From: Elysia chlorotica
Taxonomy: Eukaryota; Mollusca; Gastropoda; Plakobranchidae
NCBI GenBank assembly: GCA_003991915.1
Contig: RQTK01000135.1
Coordinates: forward strand, 297,447-361,446
Direction: 5' to 3'
Length of the DNA stretch: 64,000 nt
The notes under the pieces were generated by a model, which searched no databases, was not told the DNA's origin, and was given only the letters and a program-made list of their open reading frames with translations. Made by a program: the position numbers and the translations under genes. Of the stretch, positions 36,175 through 50,700 are shown in pieces. Each line of letters begins with the position of its first letter. The first letter of the stretch is position 1.

Positions 36175-36545
36175 GAGAGATCCATAGCAGCTGTTGCTCA
36201 GTTAAAAGTAACATTTTGGCAGGTCTCTGTCCGTATCATGTGACCATCTGTAATAGATTATTGACTTTCAAATTGCAAATCCTGGTTTCCCTGCTTTGTG
36301 TCAGACATAAGCCTTAAGGCCCGTCTCCGAGAAAGCTGAGCTTTTTGGAGTCAGCACTGCGATACATGCATGGTCTGCCTTGTTCCCTCCTTGTCGAGTG
36401 TGTATAATGTGAACGAATGCGACGGAGGTCCTGGTATCTCCGTTCTGTCTGTGTGGAAGCACAAAGAATTGCGAGGCATTGTAATGTTGGAACCTGTTCA
36501 TAATATAGGCTACATGCTGATGATTGACATTAAGAAACCAACAAA
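36175..36545 (+). mobile_element. SINE copy
   Basis: Tail half is clear: ATCTCCGTTCTGTCTGTGTG, GGAACCTGTTCATAATATAG, GATTGACATTAAGAAACCAA. The head half is diverged and interrupted. It ends about 120 bp upstream of the CEBPZOS start codon. Confidence 0.55.
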
Positions 36546-36667
36546 ACAGACATTGAAAGAAATTATTCAGCAAATTTTAGCCAATAATACTGTATGAAGA
36601 CTACCACATATTAGTGAAATAGTTAAATTTAAATTTTTTATTGTATCCATGTATGTTGTAGTTCATC

Positions 36668-38277
36668 ATGAAAAAGACTCCAAGAGAAACGTCATGGCGT
36701 CAGAAGCTGGGAAAGGGTGTGGCATTTCTAGTGGCTGCAGAGATTGCTGCCTGTGCAGGGACGTACATTTTCTGGCGTAAAATGAATCGTGATAGAGGTG
36801 AATCTTCTCAGTCTTTTTTTACATTGTTTAAATGGTATCATAAAATGTTTTTGTATTTGAAAAAAAAATCAAATAATTATGGGGAAAAAAATAAGCTTAA
36901 GTAGCATTTATCGAAATTAAATGGAGACTATTTAGAACCTTCCACATTTTAAACCATAGAGAAAAGCAGTCAAGACTCTACTCACGGAACAATTTGAATT
37001 TTAAAAAAAATCAGAGTACTTAATGTTAAAACTATCAAGTCACTAAGCAGCAGGGGACTAATGTTTGCTCGAAGTTTATTTCCAATGCTTTATGTTTCAG
37101 GATCAGCTAGCATGCTTGAGAATTGCCTGTGAATGTTAAATTTTAAACATTAACATTTTCTTTCCATTTCATATGTTCCTCAGATTTTAGGTATAGAGTT
37201 TACCAAGTTTCGCCATATATGCTTGATTGTAAGTACCTTGGAATGAGTTAGGATTTTTTTTTTTAAGTTTCTTTTTACCAATTTTGAAAAGTAAGATATT
37301 TTATAATATATTATTTCTTACATCATACTTGGTCTTCCAAATCTCCAATAATGGTTGTGTTACCAACATATTTCATCTGACATAATTTGAGGCAAAAAGA
37401 TTCATTGGCTTTTTTTTTTTTTTTTTGTGTTCTTTTCATAAATTTCAAAAAAGATATTTTTTAAATCATAACACATTGTCCTTTAGCTATTTGTTGTTTT
37501 AGTTATATGTAACATATATCTCTTTTGAAGGAATTTAATGAACTCAGATTTTTGTCTCATTTGGGTCATAAATTATACGTTGTACTCAAATTTTTTTTAA
37601 TCAACATCTTTACAGGCACCACCCTAGACAATAGACTCTCTTACAGTTACACACCCATGTAAAAATCTATTTACAACAAAAACTATTTTGTTTAAAAAAA
37701 AAAAGTCTGTAATTACACCACCTGAGACTTCCAAGTATCCTTATCTTAATTTGATATTAAGTGTTAGGGTTAAATTATTAGATTGCATGACAAAAAGTAT
37801 CCGCAGATTTGTAAAACTGGATAATCAAACAGACCTGCTATCTATCTATAAATGAATGGTAGAGAAATGTACATGTGTATCTTCCTTAGTTGTGCGATAC
37901 TGGAACTTAGTGTAAGTTCCACCTGTGGATTAATAATAAAGTATTATTTTATCTAATTTTATCAAAAACTATCTAAACCTGTGCATCATACAGAACTTCG
38001 AAGTTAACATCATCAATAAATACTGTTTTAACAATATTTTTTTTTAATTTTGATTTTTTTTTGTAAAATAAATACATGTAGTAATTATTGAAATTTGTCT
38101 TTGTATTGTTCTTGTCTACTATGATTCATAACACTTATAAGTATTGATTTTTTTCAGACTACTACAAAATTGTATTGATTTTTTTCAGACTACTACAAAA
38201 TTGGCGAGACCTTGGGTGGAGCATCACAAAGAGCACTTGATATAGAAGCATGGGAAGCAAGTAATGAAAACTCATAG
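36668..38277 (+). CDS. CEBPZOS: CEBPZOS-like small mitochondrial membrane protein
   Basis: Three plus-strand exons with GT-AG borders and phases 1 and 1: 36668-36797, 37184-37228 and 38189-38277. The product is 87 aa, close to the roughly 80 aa of vertebrate CEBPZOS, a poorly characterised mitochondrial membrane protein. Residues 14-40 include one membrane segment (GVAFLVAAEIAACAGTYIFW). It is preceded by a basic start (MKKTPRETSWRQK) and followed by DFRYRVYQVSPYML and YYKIGETLG, then an Asp-Ile-Glu-Ala-Trp tail, all matching the family layout. The ATG follows a likely leader splice site (TGTTGTAG). In vertebrates this gene lies head-to-head with CEBPZ; no CEBPZ exon is seen on the opposite strand here. 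The 31 bp around the last acceptor are tandemly duplicated. Confidence 0.82.
38141..38203 (+). repeat. 31-bp tandem duplication of the CEBPZOS exon 3 splice acceptor
   Basis: The segment TATTGATTTTTTTCAG followed by ACTACTACAAAATTG occurs twice in tandem, giving acceptors ending at 38157 and 38188. Use of the first adds 31 bases, not a multiple of three, and shifts the frame. Only the second gives the conserved tail. Confidence 0.92.
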
Positions 38278-39324
38278 CGTCAGCTCACTAACCTAGAGCT
38301 CAAAAACTCAATTTATCTGTCAGCTAACACACATCTAGCTCTATTTTGAAAAGTGTACAGAAACCGGATTTTCATGAGTATGTCCTGACTGAAAGGTAGT
38401 GATCTGCATTGTATGTTTTGAAATCTTAGTTGAAAAATTGAAAAGTCTATAAAGAAAGGAATGCTCTGATGTCTGGGTGTGCCTAACCCTAGGGATCTTT
38501 GGCTTCAGTAAATATTGCATGAAAGATCTTCATGGGTGGTTTAATTTTGTTACATTATTTTTCCTGTAAACTTCAGGTTGCAAATTAATACCAATTAATC
38601 TACATTTGCATCTGAATTTAGATAATGTTTGAATGTTTCTAAAGCCAGTCAAAAGATTTTCTATTAAATACTTTCTTCAATCATTGTTTTGATATTAAAT
38701 ACACATTTTGCTTCCCAAAATGAGGGTAGATAACAAAATGCTTGAATGAATTTGTATATTTCACAGTTAAGTTTCTTTGTATTAAAAGTTTTTCTGGGAA
38801 ATGAAATTAATGCTATAACTCATATTGGATCTGTAATTTTTTTTTTTAAGACATAATTATTATGTTCATTGGTAGATTGCCACCATATTGTTTTTGATTA
38901 AAATTATTGATTGAATGCGTCTTTTCTTGGTTTACTCAAGTAAATAATGTATATGAATTATTATGATTATTTTGTCTACATCACTGGCCGTATGGTGATG
39001 CTTGATATACATGAGCAAATCTACAACACAGCTGCCAACAGAGTTAAGAGATGCTATGACGAAAAATGTATTGTTATGAGACAGAAAAACAAACTTCATG
39101 TACAAAGGATCTACTATACATCCATTTAATTGTGATAATAGTTGTGCTTACAAGTTTTTTTCTGTTTGAACACTAACATGTTTCTTTGACTTTTGAGATA
39201 GCAATAAGGACATTAGACTAAACAAAACTCCCCCCAAAAAAGACAATAATGGAACAATTCAGTTTTATTTCGGAGTGAATTTATTTTTTTAACTAGTTAA
39301 ATTTTCTATTGGCCAACAATACAT

Positions 39325-39500
39325 GGCTAATCTAATGTTTAACATCCAATGTCAGATTTATGCTATATTGTTTGCGGGCCCCAAGACTAACGTCTGACAA
39401 TTTAATAAGTTGCCACACAGAGACAGTGTGGGTAGACCGGTCACAACTCACATTGTACTGAAACTGACCCAACAGATAGGTGATAAACTCAGGCAAATAA
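39325..39500 (-). mobile_element. SINE copy, inverted
   Basis: Plus-strand reading shows the reverse complement of the tail (GTTTAACATCCAATGTCAG), CCCAAGACTAACGTCTGACA, GTTGCCACACAGAGACAGTG and CTGACCCAACAGATAGG. Confidence 0.7.
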
Positions 39501-41049
39501 AGTTTTGACTTATAGGTTTCAAACTTTTCCCGATTGGGAGACCCACACTTTACCTCTTGAGACAATTTGCTCCCTTCTCAAAAAGTGAAATGTATTAAGA
39601 GTGTTGATATGTTATGTGTTTGTGGCATAAAAAGTTTTTGATCTACAGGATGTTAACAACATTTTCAGATTTGGCATGTGATTGGCCTTTTTTTTCCCTT
39701 GCAGTGTTTGTCTTAAATTGTGTACACTACATTTATTTCATCATTAAAAATGCACAGTCTGAACAACTTGAAATTGAGGCTTGAGAAGTGATTCTTTGTA
39801 CATTATATATAATTTTTTACAATGACACAGTAAACTTCTAGAGCACAACATAGGCCCAATTAAGAATACATGTGATTTAAAGGGATTTAGTGTAGATTAC
39901 ATGTACTGTTATCTCATTTATTTTAAATCTTTATTTGAATAAATGCCATGTTATGTTAAAAAACAGCTATAAATTTTTTTTAAAGGAAAGAAGTCTAAAA
40001 ATTGAGAGACGGGCGGAGTGAAATGTATTAAGAGTGTTGATGTTAAATGTATTAAGAGTGTTGATATTTATGTGTTTGGGCAAAGTAAAAAGTTTGATAT
40101 ACAGGATGTTAATAGCTAATTACAATGTTTTTGGGCAATGGCAAAACTTATTGCTGAAAATATTTTTTTCCGAGTTGTTTAATAACTTTTTTCTTTACAA
40201 AAAAGTAGATTTAAATAAAGGCATGCTTCATTCAAGCTATACATGCAGCTTAATTGTTTGAAAACTGACAGTTTTAAGCGAGAAAGTACGTAATAAAAGC
40301 AAATAATGCACCATAAGTAGAATAAGAACTCTGTGTTGATAATGTGAGCAAAGATTTATTTTTCCATTTTCCTCCCATATATGATCAAATCTTCTTTGTG
40401 AACCCTCCCCCTTTTTTGTTTGCATTTCACAATCTGTTCATTCAGATGTCACTTTAAAAAAGTATCTGTTACCCCATTTGAGCAGATTATGTGTCTAGAA
40501 AATTGTTTTTCCACCCCGGTGTAAATTCTTCTTGTAAAATGAATTTAATTTCACCCACTATTATCATTGCACCGACACAAGTATTGTTTCACAGTGTTCC
40601 TTATGCAACTTTTAGTGCAAAATATAATGATCTTGTTTCATTTTTTTATTATTCGTTGCTACCGATATGCAACATTGCTTTCTCTGCCTGTGTCCAGTTT
40701 AATTGAATATTATCCATAGACAGAACACACCCGTGTAACTGGAGGTCATTATCTCCTTATCTCTGGACAGTCTCTTGTCTACACATCTCTACACGCGTTA
40801 GATAAGACTCAAAGAGGAATCACAGGATTCTGAAATATTGCTCGTAAATGTGATGCTATGGTTACTAGTTTCGTATATTGTGGTGTGTTTGGTTATAGTT
40901 TTTGCAGTAATATATAATTGATAGTTTCCGGAAAAAAAAATAGCAACAAAATCATTATGGTCGAAGAAATACAAAAATAAGAAGCAGTTATTAAAAAGCA
41001 GCACTGTTAGTAAATAGTTACTGTGAAGTGTGATAGGTTACAGGTGCTA

Positions 41050-41076
41050 GTAATGGTAGTGGTAGTAGTTGTAGTT

Positions 41077-41131
<55 letters not shown>

Positions 41132-41140
41132 AAGTAATAA

Positions 41141-41216
<76 letters not shown>

Positions 41217-41217
41217 T
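41050..41217. repeat. (GTA)n trinucleotide repeat
   Basis: Almost 170 bp of TAG/GTA units with one GAAGTAATAA interruption near 41130. It ends about 350 bp upstream of the signal-peptide exon of the Ig-lectin gene. Confidence 0.97.
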
Positions 41218-41568
41218 ATAGTTTTAGCAGCAGTAGGCTAGTAATAACGAAAGTGCGATTTTTATACTATTTGCTATGTTAACGATAATAGTATTTATAG
41301 TACCAGTAGTGGTTGTAATTATGTAATTATTGATATATTGTAGTATTGATTATGGCAAGTGTATTGGTTCTGAGGTTTGTGAAAAGCAAAATAAAGTTTA
41401 GGCATATGTCGTTTTAGTGATATTTTTAGATATACTTTTTTTATCTCGATGTTATTGTTTTAATTGATTCCTAAAGTTGAAAAAATATATTTTTTGTGTT
41501 ATGGTTACCGGTACCTATGTTTTGTCTCCTAAATGTTCCCTTCAAGATACCTGAGCCACTAAACGATC

Positions 41569-44500
41569 ATGATCAGTTTGTATGGATCAGAAAGCACATG
41601 TGCTTTTATTATAGCACTAACTGTTCTTGGGTGTGCTGCAGGTGAGACCTAAATAAGTTCATAGCCGTATGGATCGAAATGGGTTGCCAACCTTACCAGG
41701 TAGGCCTATTGAGTTATACACGTTAAGGCAAATACATGGATCGATGGGATGCCAACCTTACCAGGTAGGCCTATTGAGTTATACACGTTAAGGCAAATAC
41801 AATAATGTTGAGTAAAATCATAAAACTGGTAGCGGTGTAAGGTTGAATGTGGGCTCTAATAACAGCTTAGGTAGGGTGCATTGATCCGTATTTTTGTTTT
41901 TCATACACCAATTTGATTCTTCTAGAACTGTTGCAAGGGAGGTAACTGAAGTAAAAACAAAACTGCATTGGATTAATGTTAGCTTATCAAGCAATAGCGT
42001 CGCTTATTTCGTGACTAAAGCTGAATTATTTAAACCCCTTGTTCATTAATCAAGCTGTCAATACAGACCACGAGATTTGGAAAGTGCTAAGATGGTTCTC
42101 TATAGAGGGAGGGAGAGAATTCTCTCCCTCTCTCCGGGTTTAACGTCTCCTAGGTTCCCCTGGGGGATCCTATACGACGACGAAAGTGCTAAAAATAGAG
42201 TTCCAACGTTTCAAGCGCTGCCACACAGGGACAGGGCAGTGATATCGCTACTGCAATGTCACACGGTCAATCTATACTGAGATCGACCCAAACAGTAGCG
42301 GACGAATTCGGACATTTTCCCCCCAATCGTTGAATCAAACCGGAGACCTGCACCTCTTTAGCCGGTTAGCAGCCCATCCCCCATACCCATAATCATTGAA
42401 TGGAACAAGAGTGGTTGTGAATTCGTATTCCCGATTATAGGAATTGCATGCTTTGTAGTCGGTACACGTACATAGACCACTCGTTGATATACTCTGAAAA
42501 CTATGATTAACATTTTTCTCTCATGCACTACAACAGTTCACCTCCCACTAACTCTTTACTTTCATAATGTTACTCAGTTGGAAAGTGGTGGTGGGTATCG
42601 CTTTAAAATATAATCGATTTTAGTTTAAAATACCCATTGACATACATAGGATAATACAAAAACGAATTTAAAAAAAAAACGAACGATTGAATACACCCAA
42701 GCTATATGTCTAGAATTTCAGAGTTGTGCAATAATTTCAGTTTATAATTGCCCTAAGTTTAATTTTTCCTGCGCCTAAAATAGAGTGACACATTAAAAAA
42801 ATAAGAAGAAAATGAAACGGTTGAAAAGTCGGTTGTAGAGCAGAGTTTGAGCCAACAGTCGGTTAGCCCATCATGGACAATTCACAACATTGTCTTGCGC
42901 ACATCACCAGTGATGTCACTACCCAGATGATGGATACTTTATTTGCAAACTCAATGTTAAATCAACAACAGAAGTTTTGAAGTACAGACAGTGGAAAGTT
43001 TATGACGTGTAAAGAACACTCAATTAAATTCAAAATCAATCGTGACCTCACGACTTTCAGAGACTAACCCACACATGTAGTTTGACTATATTTTGACACT
43101 TCGATTACCGTTTGGGTCGGTATCTCTACAACGCAATCGTGCCCCAGTGCTGGGAGATTGAACTTCGCTCGTCATCACACCCAGAATTTACAGCAATCAT
43201 CAACGATCCGGACTAGCGGGGAGCGACTCCGATCCCAAATTATTTCCTGAATTACAGAAATAGATTCCTCTTGTGCGGAAACGTGTTGCCTGAAGCGAGC
43301 TTATCACGACATGGCCATCGATTTCTCGCTCCACGATATTAAACTCAGAGAAAGGATATCGGTGTGGCCAGATACTCAGATACTGAGATAGTGCTGAGGC
43401 GTCGCGCATCAACTAATTACACTTAATGCAGGACTCGGCAAAGATCAACTTACAGAAGGAGCAAATATAAAACAAGCCTAGCCTGCCTGCGGGCGACATT
43501 GTCCGCTTTTTTATTTTTGAAAACCATTCTGTGGCTTTTCTTTGTCTTCGTTTCACAAAGGCAAAATAAAGCTTTTAAAAGCTACATTGTCGTCAACGAG
43601 TTTAGATCTGCAAATTGCGTCATTAACTTTTACTACTGCCCGTCTTTTATCCCAGACGTCAGCAGTACAAAGAAAGAATGGAACAGTTCATCTTTTATGT
43701 TTTTTTAATGCTTTGATTAAAACAAATCTATTAATATAAAAGATTTGAATTTTCAGCTTCATTGGTCCATTTGCACTAAATTATGTTTTCTTTTCTTTTA
43801 AACTAAAAGCCATGTTGTTAGAAAGGAAACAAAAAGTCATGTAGCTATTTTGAATTGCCTATCTAAATATGGTAAACTTAAAAATATAGAAAGAGAAACA
43901 CAAAGATAGTTCAAAGAGAAGACACTGAAAAAGAAACAACATAAGCCAGAAATAGGCCACTAATGGGAGTTTTTCACCTTCTCTTGGTATAACCATTCAA
44001 CTATTAAACACCAAAAACAATAAATTATGCTATTGTGTAATATACCACTGTTTAAAAAAAAAATTGATGTGCTACAGCCTTCTTCAGCACAGTACATCAT
44101 TTTCAAATCTCATAAAATGGTTATTTTGAGCATGGCTCGGTTTAGCTAAAACAAAAAAAGCGAAGAGTCTTAAAATAAATACTATATTATTGTGACCTGG
44201 TGCGCGGTATAGGCAGACATGAAGAGTCATTACAATTAGGTGAGATCTTTTGATCTTTAGATGATTTTAACTATTTAGTATACAAATGAAAAAAATTAAT
44301 AATTATATGAAAAAGAAATGTATCACGATGAATTAAATCTGATAGATACTATCTAACAATTTATTATTATAATATTATTTATTTTATTTATCTTTTTTTA
44401 TAAATGGTGAAGATCAGTCGTTATTGTTTCTTTCAGTTTAATATTATAAAATTTCAGTTCTCTAAAACTGCCTTTTAAATTTAAACATTCAATAAAGCTC

Positions 44501-44740
44501 TGAGGGAAAATTTAAGAGCTAAATAGAGAGGAAAATTAAGAGACACAACAATAATATGATTGATGAAAAATACAAACTGCAATATATTGTTAACTTTATA
44601 AATTCGGAAGAGAAAGTTTAAGAAAGATAATAGTAATAATGTTGTTATAAAAAAAAATAATAATAACAATAAGATGAAGAAGAAGACTTGGGCACAAGCA
44701 AAATAGAACTTTTATTATTATTACTATTCTTCTTCTTCTT

Positions 44741-44771
<31 letters not shown>

Positions 44772-47700
44772 ATAATAATAATAAATGTGCATTCTAACCC
44801 AATTCTAACCCAATGCATCTTTTATCTAGGCACTGCGCAAGTCAAATAGATGGTTGCTGTTGTTGTTGTTGTTTTGACGCTGCTAGGTATGACAGCATAC
44901 GTGATAGTACATGAAAAAAAAGGAATATGTTTTCAATCAGTCTGGTCGATATATGTATAAACATGGACCGACACACGTATTTGGGTACGTTTTCTGTAGA
45001 GGGGTTGATTTATAGACATTACTTTTGTTTACAGTGCGACTCTTGTTATGTTTTTTTTTTTCTTGGGGATACATTTTTTACATATTTTGTGGCAGGCGAC
45101 TCGGGATAATGGACAATAGTGGACAATGGTGGGTAAATTTAACTATATAAAATTTACTGTGCTACTGTAAGAAGTAACACGAATCTTTGCAAGGAATTCC
45201 CACTACGGCTAAATGATATATTTTACTTTAGGGGTTATTACAACATTGTATTCCCTCGTTGCTTCTGGGATGAGACTATATAATTTAAATAATCCTTTTT
45301 TTTACCATTTTCTGTTATAAATAATATGGAACATAGCCAAAAGATACCGTATACATGAATAAGAAACTTCAGTTACCAGTTGAAAGGTGCGAGGGTAAAG
45401 CCAGAAATATCTAGTTTTAGCTTATGATAACGAAAAAAAATTTAGAATAAAATTGAAAAGAAAAAATATCCGGTACTAAGCAGAACCAGTATTATAATTA
45501 TTGCAAACAACAATAGATATTAAGAATAGTTAGTACTACTTAGTATAGTAGAAGTCTTAAAACACAATAATTATTTCATTTCTCCTAAGCAATGAACACC
45601 TCTAGTTTACTGTTGCACCCTTCAGGTGATAGAAGAGGAAATTACTACACCCATCTTTGTTGACAGCTCCAAATGTGGAGATCTCGGCATCGCCGTCCGG
45701 GGTGGAGGAAGGACTGACCCAGTTCCTCATCGTGAAATGTTCAGTGGGCAAGCCCCAGGCAGGAGACTCCCTGCTGTCCATCATCATCTCCAGGCAAGCG
45801 CTCCAGGGCAGCACTCAGTTCACAGGTTGGTTGGCTGGTCACTTAGTTTCTTCATGCCAAACAGTCACGTGCTAGTATTTTCTTGTATTTTATTGTATTT
45901 TACAAAGCAGCGCCAAAAAGCTAAGATATATTCTCTCTCTAAGTTATTTGATATACTGTCACCCAGATGCAGCGCAAAGATATCCCAGCCAATCACATAC
46001 TTATACTCACCCCGATCAAACCGTTAGGGGAACGAATTCGAAAATATAATATCGATCTTGGGATCGAAATATTTCCTAAATATAAGTAGAAGTCAATCGC
46101 TCAACCATTTAAGCCAGCAGCTAACCATTTCCCGCCACAGCAGTATAATGGTGTGCAAAATTTTCACCCCAAAATAATTACTCTGATATAATCGTCATGC
46201 ACGTTCAAAAAAGGCGTTTTAGATAAGAAATCTCTTTTTTTCCTACATATCAGTATTCTGAATCATACATTGAGGATTTCCATTTATTTCCTAAAATTAT
46301 TTTTTAAGCTTAAATAACCTTTGACCACATTCGAATATGGAGGTAATATTTTTCTTGATGATGACTCTGTTGTTGAAAAAAGTCGCACAATATCCTCTGA
46401 TATAGATCCTTCAGACCTTACAAAGTGGCTACAATTTTTTTCCATCCAATTCTTTTTAAAAACATGATGTGTGAAATCGTGTCTCGAAATTAGCCAATAT
46501 TGACCATTACTATAATGTATATCTCAATTCAGTGGTCAAAATATTGTGGACAAATGAAATGTCCTACCCAAAATGATCCATTTGAAGTGGAGAGTCATGT
46601 GCAAGAATGGGGAAAAGCTAAACCTATAACTGCTTTCCAGCTGTGTTGATAATGTTTCTATATTCTTGAATAGGCTAACTAAAGAACATTTCTATGAGAG
46701 GTAAAAATTACCACTATTTACCCCCAGATGCCATTAAGTACATACGGGCGTGCTGAACAGTGCTAACAAAACATCCCGATTTAAGTACATAATGATTTTA
46801 AAAAAGTACAAAATAACTTTTCTCTAAACCTTGGCGGTGTCATCTTATTAAAAAAACAAAAACTAAATCTTACATCCTCGGTTGCGTGGTTTCTAGAACT
46901 GGCATCAATCAATCTTTACGACGGAGGACGGGTGACTAACATTGGCCATACAACGGCAGCTTTGACTGGGTCCATCTCTACTAACGATGCCTCTCACATC
47001 TCCATGTCGTTTAGCCGACCAACAAGGTAAACAGAAAAGAAATAAGTATGATAAATAAACGTATTTACTTTCGTTTGAACATACGTAGCAATTTATTATC
47101 CGATGTTTGTATTCGTTCCAGTGTTTATTTTAAAAGTTTAGTCTGAACCGTATTTGATTTATTCATTTTTAAATACTTTGCTTAGGTAATAATATATGTT
47201 TTTGAAAATATTTATTTTCTTTGTTGTATGTTTTATTGCTTGTTTGAATGTCAATCCATCTATTTTTATGTGTATTTATCAATTCATAATTATTTCAAAT
47301 CTCTTTGGTTGTTTACTACCTGTCTTTTATTTGTTTGTCTTGATCTAATTTAATTTTTGCTCTCTACAATTATAAAAAAAGAATTTTAAAATAATTGTAT
47401 CCATTTGGTAAGAAAACTGTTTTGTCGTATTATTTAATTGAATCACAATCACCCTTTAAGGTTTGTGTTTTCAATTCAAATGTATAACACAATAATGAAT
47501 GTGATTTGAACCAATACTCTCATTGTTTCATTGTGCCAAAACAATATAAAAGAAAATTCTACTCCCTCAGAAATGAGATTCTGTTTGTACGTGTTTCCGA
47601 CTTCTATTTCAAATTGCAAAGTTAGGAAACTAATAATATCGAATATCAAAAACAAAAAGAGATAAAAGTTCATAAATATTACAAACTGCATAAAGAAAAA

Positions 47701-50700
47701 TAATCAAGGATGTCTAATCTAAAGCCTCATTATTATTTGCTTTCAACAAAGCCAGCTCCAGGTCATTAGTTTGAATGCGATGGACTAATGCTAATATCAA
47801 ATTCATACGCCTTGACGGCTTGGAATAGTGTATGTCTTTCATCAACGTTTGAAGCAGGGCATTGGCAGGGTATTATGACAGCTCTCGTTTTGATCTTTAC
47901 AAAAGTAAGACAACTCTAATAATTCAGCTTTCAAAGGCCAATGGTGTAAATCCGAGGCTTTCAAAAATAGTAGGCAAAGTCACCATTGTAGAAAAATATT
48001 TGCATTTAGACCCCAGGTTAAATATACCATTAAAATAAAGTAGTGGGTAGAGTTGGATCATGAACTCATCGTTGCATCGCAGACTGAGAGAAAAATACTT
48101 TCTTGGTATCATTCCGAACTAACTACAGTAATGGATTATTAAAGAAAAATCACAATTACCCATATTAAGTTAAAATGTGTCAACATCGATCATTTCAGTG
48201 ACTTGCCCTGTTTTAGAGAGGTCACGTTTCGACCTATTTAATAATATGAATTGTAACATTTTTAGAGCTCAAAAATTCACAACAGTTTTGTCTAACTTTA
48301 ATGGTTGGTTGCATTGGCAGCTAGCAGCTCTGCATTTTTTTTTATCTATGTTCTCTTTATTATAGGAGTATACTTCCGAAATAGACAATGCACTTTGCCA
48401 TTTTTCGCTTTTACTTTCCACTACATTTTAATATCAAATTAATACAGAACTGTTTCTAAGAATGCTCTACTACATTTAAATAATGACGAACAACACTGTG
48501 TAGTGTTTATTACTATGTTGGTTATACCATCGAGTGGAAGGGTACAAAGAAATTAGAGTGCAAATGTCACATTTTGGACCACCTGTGCACAAGACGTGTT
48601 TGAACTAAATTGTGATGAACAATTGATATGCATTTTATATGTTTTTCACAGAAAAACAGTCTCTCTGTAATTCAGCTTAATATAAAATAAAAGCCATTTA
48701 GGAGATGTGAAATAGATTACTTCTAAAAAAGCACAAAAAGTAATCCACTTTCTATTGTCTGGGGTTTGTTGGGTTTTTTTGTCTAAGATACTATCTCTTG
48801 TTGGTATGTCGATGATTGGTTGTCTTTTTTTTTGTTCTACCAACTACCACATCACACTCAAAATTAGTATATATAGTGATTTCTCTAATTAAATTCATTA
48901 AACAAACTAACTTAAAATTATCTAGCTTGTTAAATTTAGTCTTCAATCGACCACCGCCTCCTCTCCAGTAACAAGATAGTTGAACGATACACTAAATCTA
49001 GTAATCGCTCACTTGGGGAGGGGGGGGGGAGGTGAAGCTGATCTCCCAATTGTGAAATCCCTGACATCTTTTTTGGAAACCGACGATCAACACTGTTTTT
49101 AAGAAAATAGCAAAGTAGACCTGTTTATCTCTGATTGACCCAAACTCTCGCCGCCCCACCCCGGCCCACTCGGTTCGTTTTTTTTTAAGTACGTCAGCCC
49201 AGTAACAGTTAACTTAAACCCCAACCCCCACCCCCACCAGGAACGAGACGGGCCTGTACGCGTGCCAGGCTAACGTTCTGGACGCGCTGGGCCACCCCAG
49301 GACCATCGTGTCTGATGTCCTGGTTCAGGAGGAGATGACCCTGCTACAGCAGTACGCCCACACTCTCCAGGGGCTCGGGGATCAGATCAATGTGAGTCTT
49401 TCAAAGCCGTCTACGGTCTAGTGAGTGAGCGGTCCACCCATCAAGCACATATATGTACTATACCATGCTTTGTAGCGTTGGGCAAACCTGCGCAAGCGGT
49501 AGAGCGTTATTATTCCAATCAGAGATCCCCGGTTCGAACATGTATTAAATTGTCTGATTTGGTGCCTTCCTGGTTGGGTACGTGTCCGTATGATGTGACC
49601 GGCACAGCCCTTGTGTTGCAGCACTTAAAAATGCTTTTGTGGTCCGTCATCAATATATCTTATATAGTGCTGACAACTGGAATGATCAAAGGGAAATGCA
49701 GCAGGAGGAAAAATAGTCTAAAACAACTGAGACCTTCAAAAATGAAAGCGTAAATTCACATCGTAAAATTCGATGTCCTTTCCAAAATTGTGAAAATGGA
49801 CATTATGCATTATTTTTTATTTTTCAACTTGAAATTGTAAGATAGGATGACAGAAACTGCTCGTGCACTGCAGTGGCTAGCAACCAAATTAGTGTAATTC
49901 TTTCAAAGCCGTCTAATCGAATTGTAACTGCCATTAAAAAAATAATGTACCAACTCGCCTTGCAAAATGCGATGCAATGATGAAAGTACGATGTACACCA
50001 TTTTCTTTGTTTTGAAATTGGCACTGTAAAATATGACAACCAGAACAACCTGAGCCGCTAATAAAACATCTTTGAATAGTTTTACCCCCACCATCCCCTA
50101 CCACAAGGAAGGTATTTGAAGAATCATGTTAAGAAAACGTGAGTCAGCAGCTCAGCCTCAAACAGCGGACCTCGTGGCCACTTGGTACAACATTGTATAC
50201 TCAACACAAGGTACATAAGTATGGGACGTGGGTTGCAACAATGCCCCATAGCTATATCGTAGTGGTCTAACGGTAACCTCCTTTTCCTCAAAAGGCAAGT
50301 GATGATTTCAGCAGACGAATTCATATATCTACATATCTTATCCAAAAAAGGCTTAAATGTTTTGGTTTGTAATTTTTTTGCCCTGTATCTAATCAACTTT
50401 AGGTACTTTAAGTCTTCCCCTAAAACGTTTTGTACTTCGGCCTATAGCACGTATGGTTTCTGGTTCGGAGATTTCCGTTCATGAATCTGATCAGACCCGC
50501 CTTACGGATAAGCGGCATACTCCCGGATACCCCCGTTATATCTCTGTGTGGCAGCAAGCCAAAGTTGTCAGAAGTTCTTTATTAGACCCGGCGCCTTTTT
50601 AAAATTTAGAACACGTTGACTTAGAAAAGGGCTTTTGTGGCCTTAAATTTCAATGCTTCTTTTTCGCATCCTGCTAATGGTGAAATCTTTAGATACCAAC

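Larger units (their letters stand above)
33980..36667. other. Intergenic stretch before CEBPZOS
   Basis: Holds an (ATA)n tract at 34440-34509, an 81-bp inverted repeat at 34963-35043, a zone rich in AGATCT/TAGATC words at about 34860-35780 and a SINE at 36175-36545. No gene is supported. Confidence 0.6.
38278..41568. other. Intergenic stretch, CEBPZOS to the Ig-lectin gene
   Basis: AT-rich. Contains an inverted SINE at 39325-39500, a dispersed duplicate of about 75 bp (39585-39665 and 40018-40115, with GTGAAATGTATTAAGAGTGT) and the (GTA)n tract at 41050-41217. No gene seen. Confidence 0.6.
41642..45666. other. Intron 1 of the Ig-lectin gene
   Basis: A 4-kb intron holding the 66-bp duplication, an inverted SINE and a (TTC)n run at 44727-44770 next to AAT units. 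No additional exon is supported. Confidence 0.7.

Noticed and set aside
41023..41241. Polyvaline frame
   Set aside because: Pure translation of the (GTA)n repeat.
43499..43708. Hydrophobic start that could be a signal-peptide exon for the Ig-lectin gene
   Set aside because: It lacks an ATG and has no phase-1 donor. The exon at 41569-41641 has ATG, hydrophobic core and a phase-1 GTGAGA donor that fits exon 2.
45626..46027. Alternative frame across Ig-lectin exon 2
   Set aside because: It reads across the exon 2 donor into intron. The other frame keeps the Ig cysteine and matches phases on both sides.
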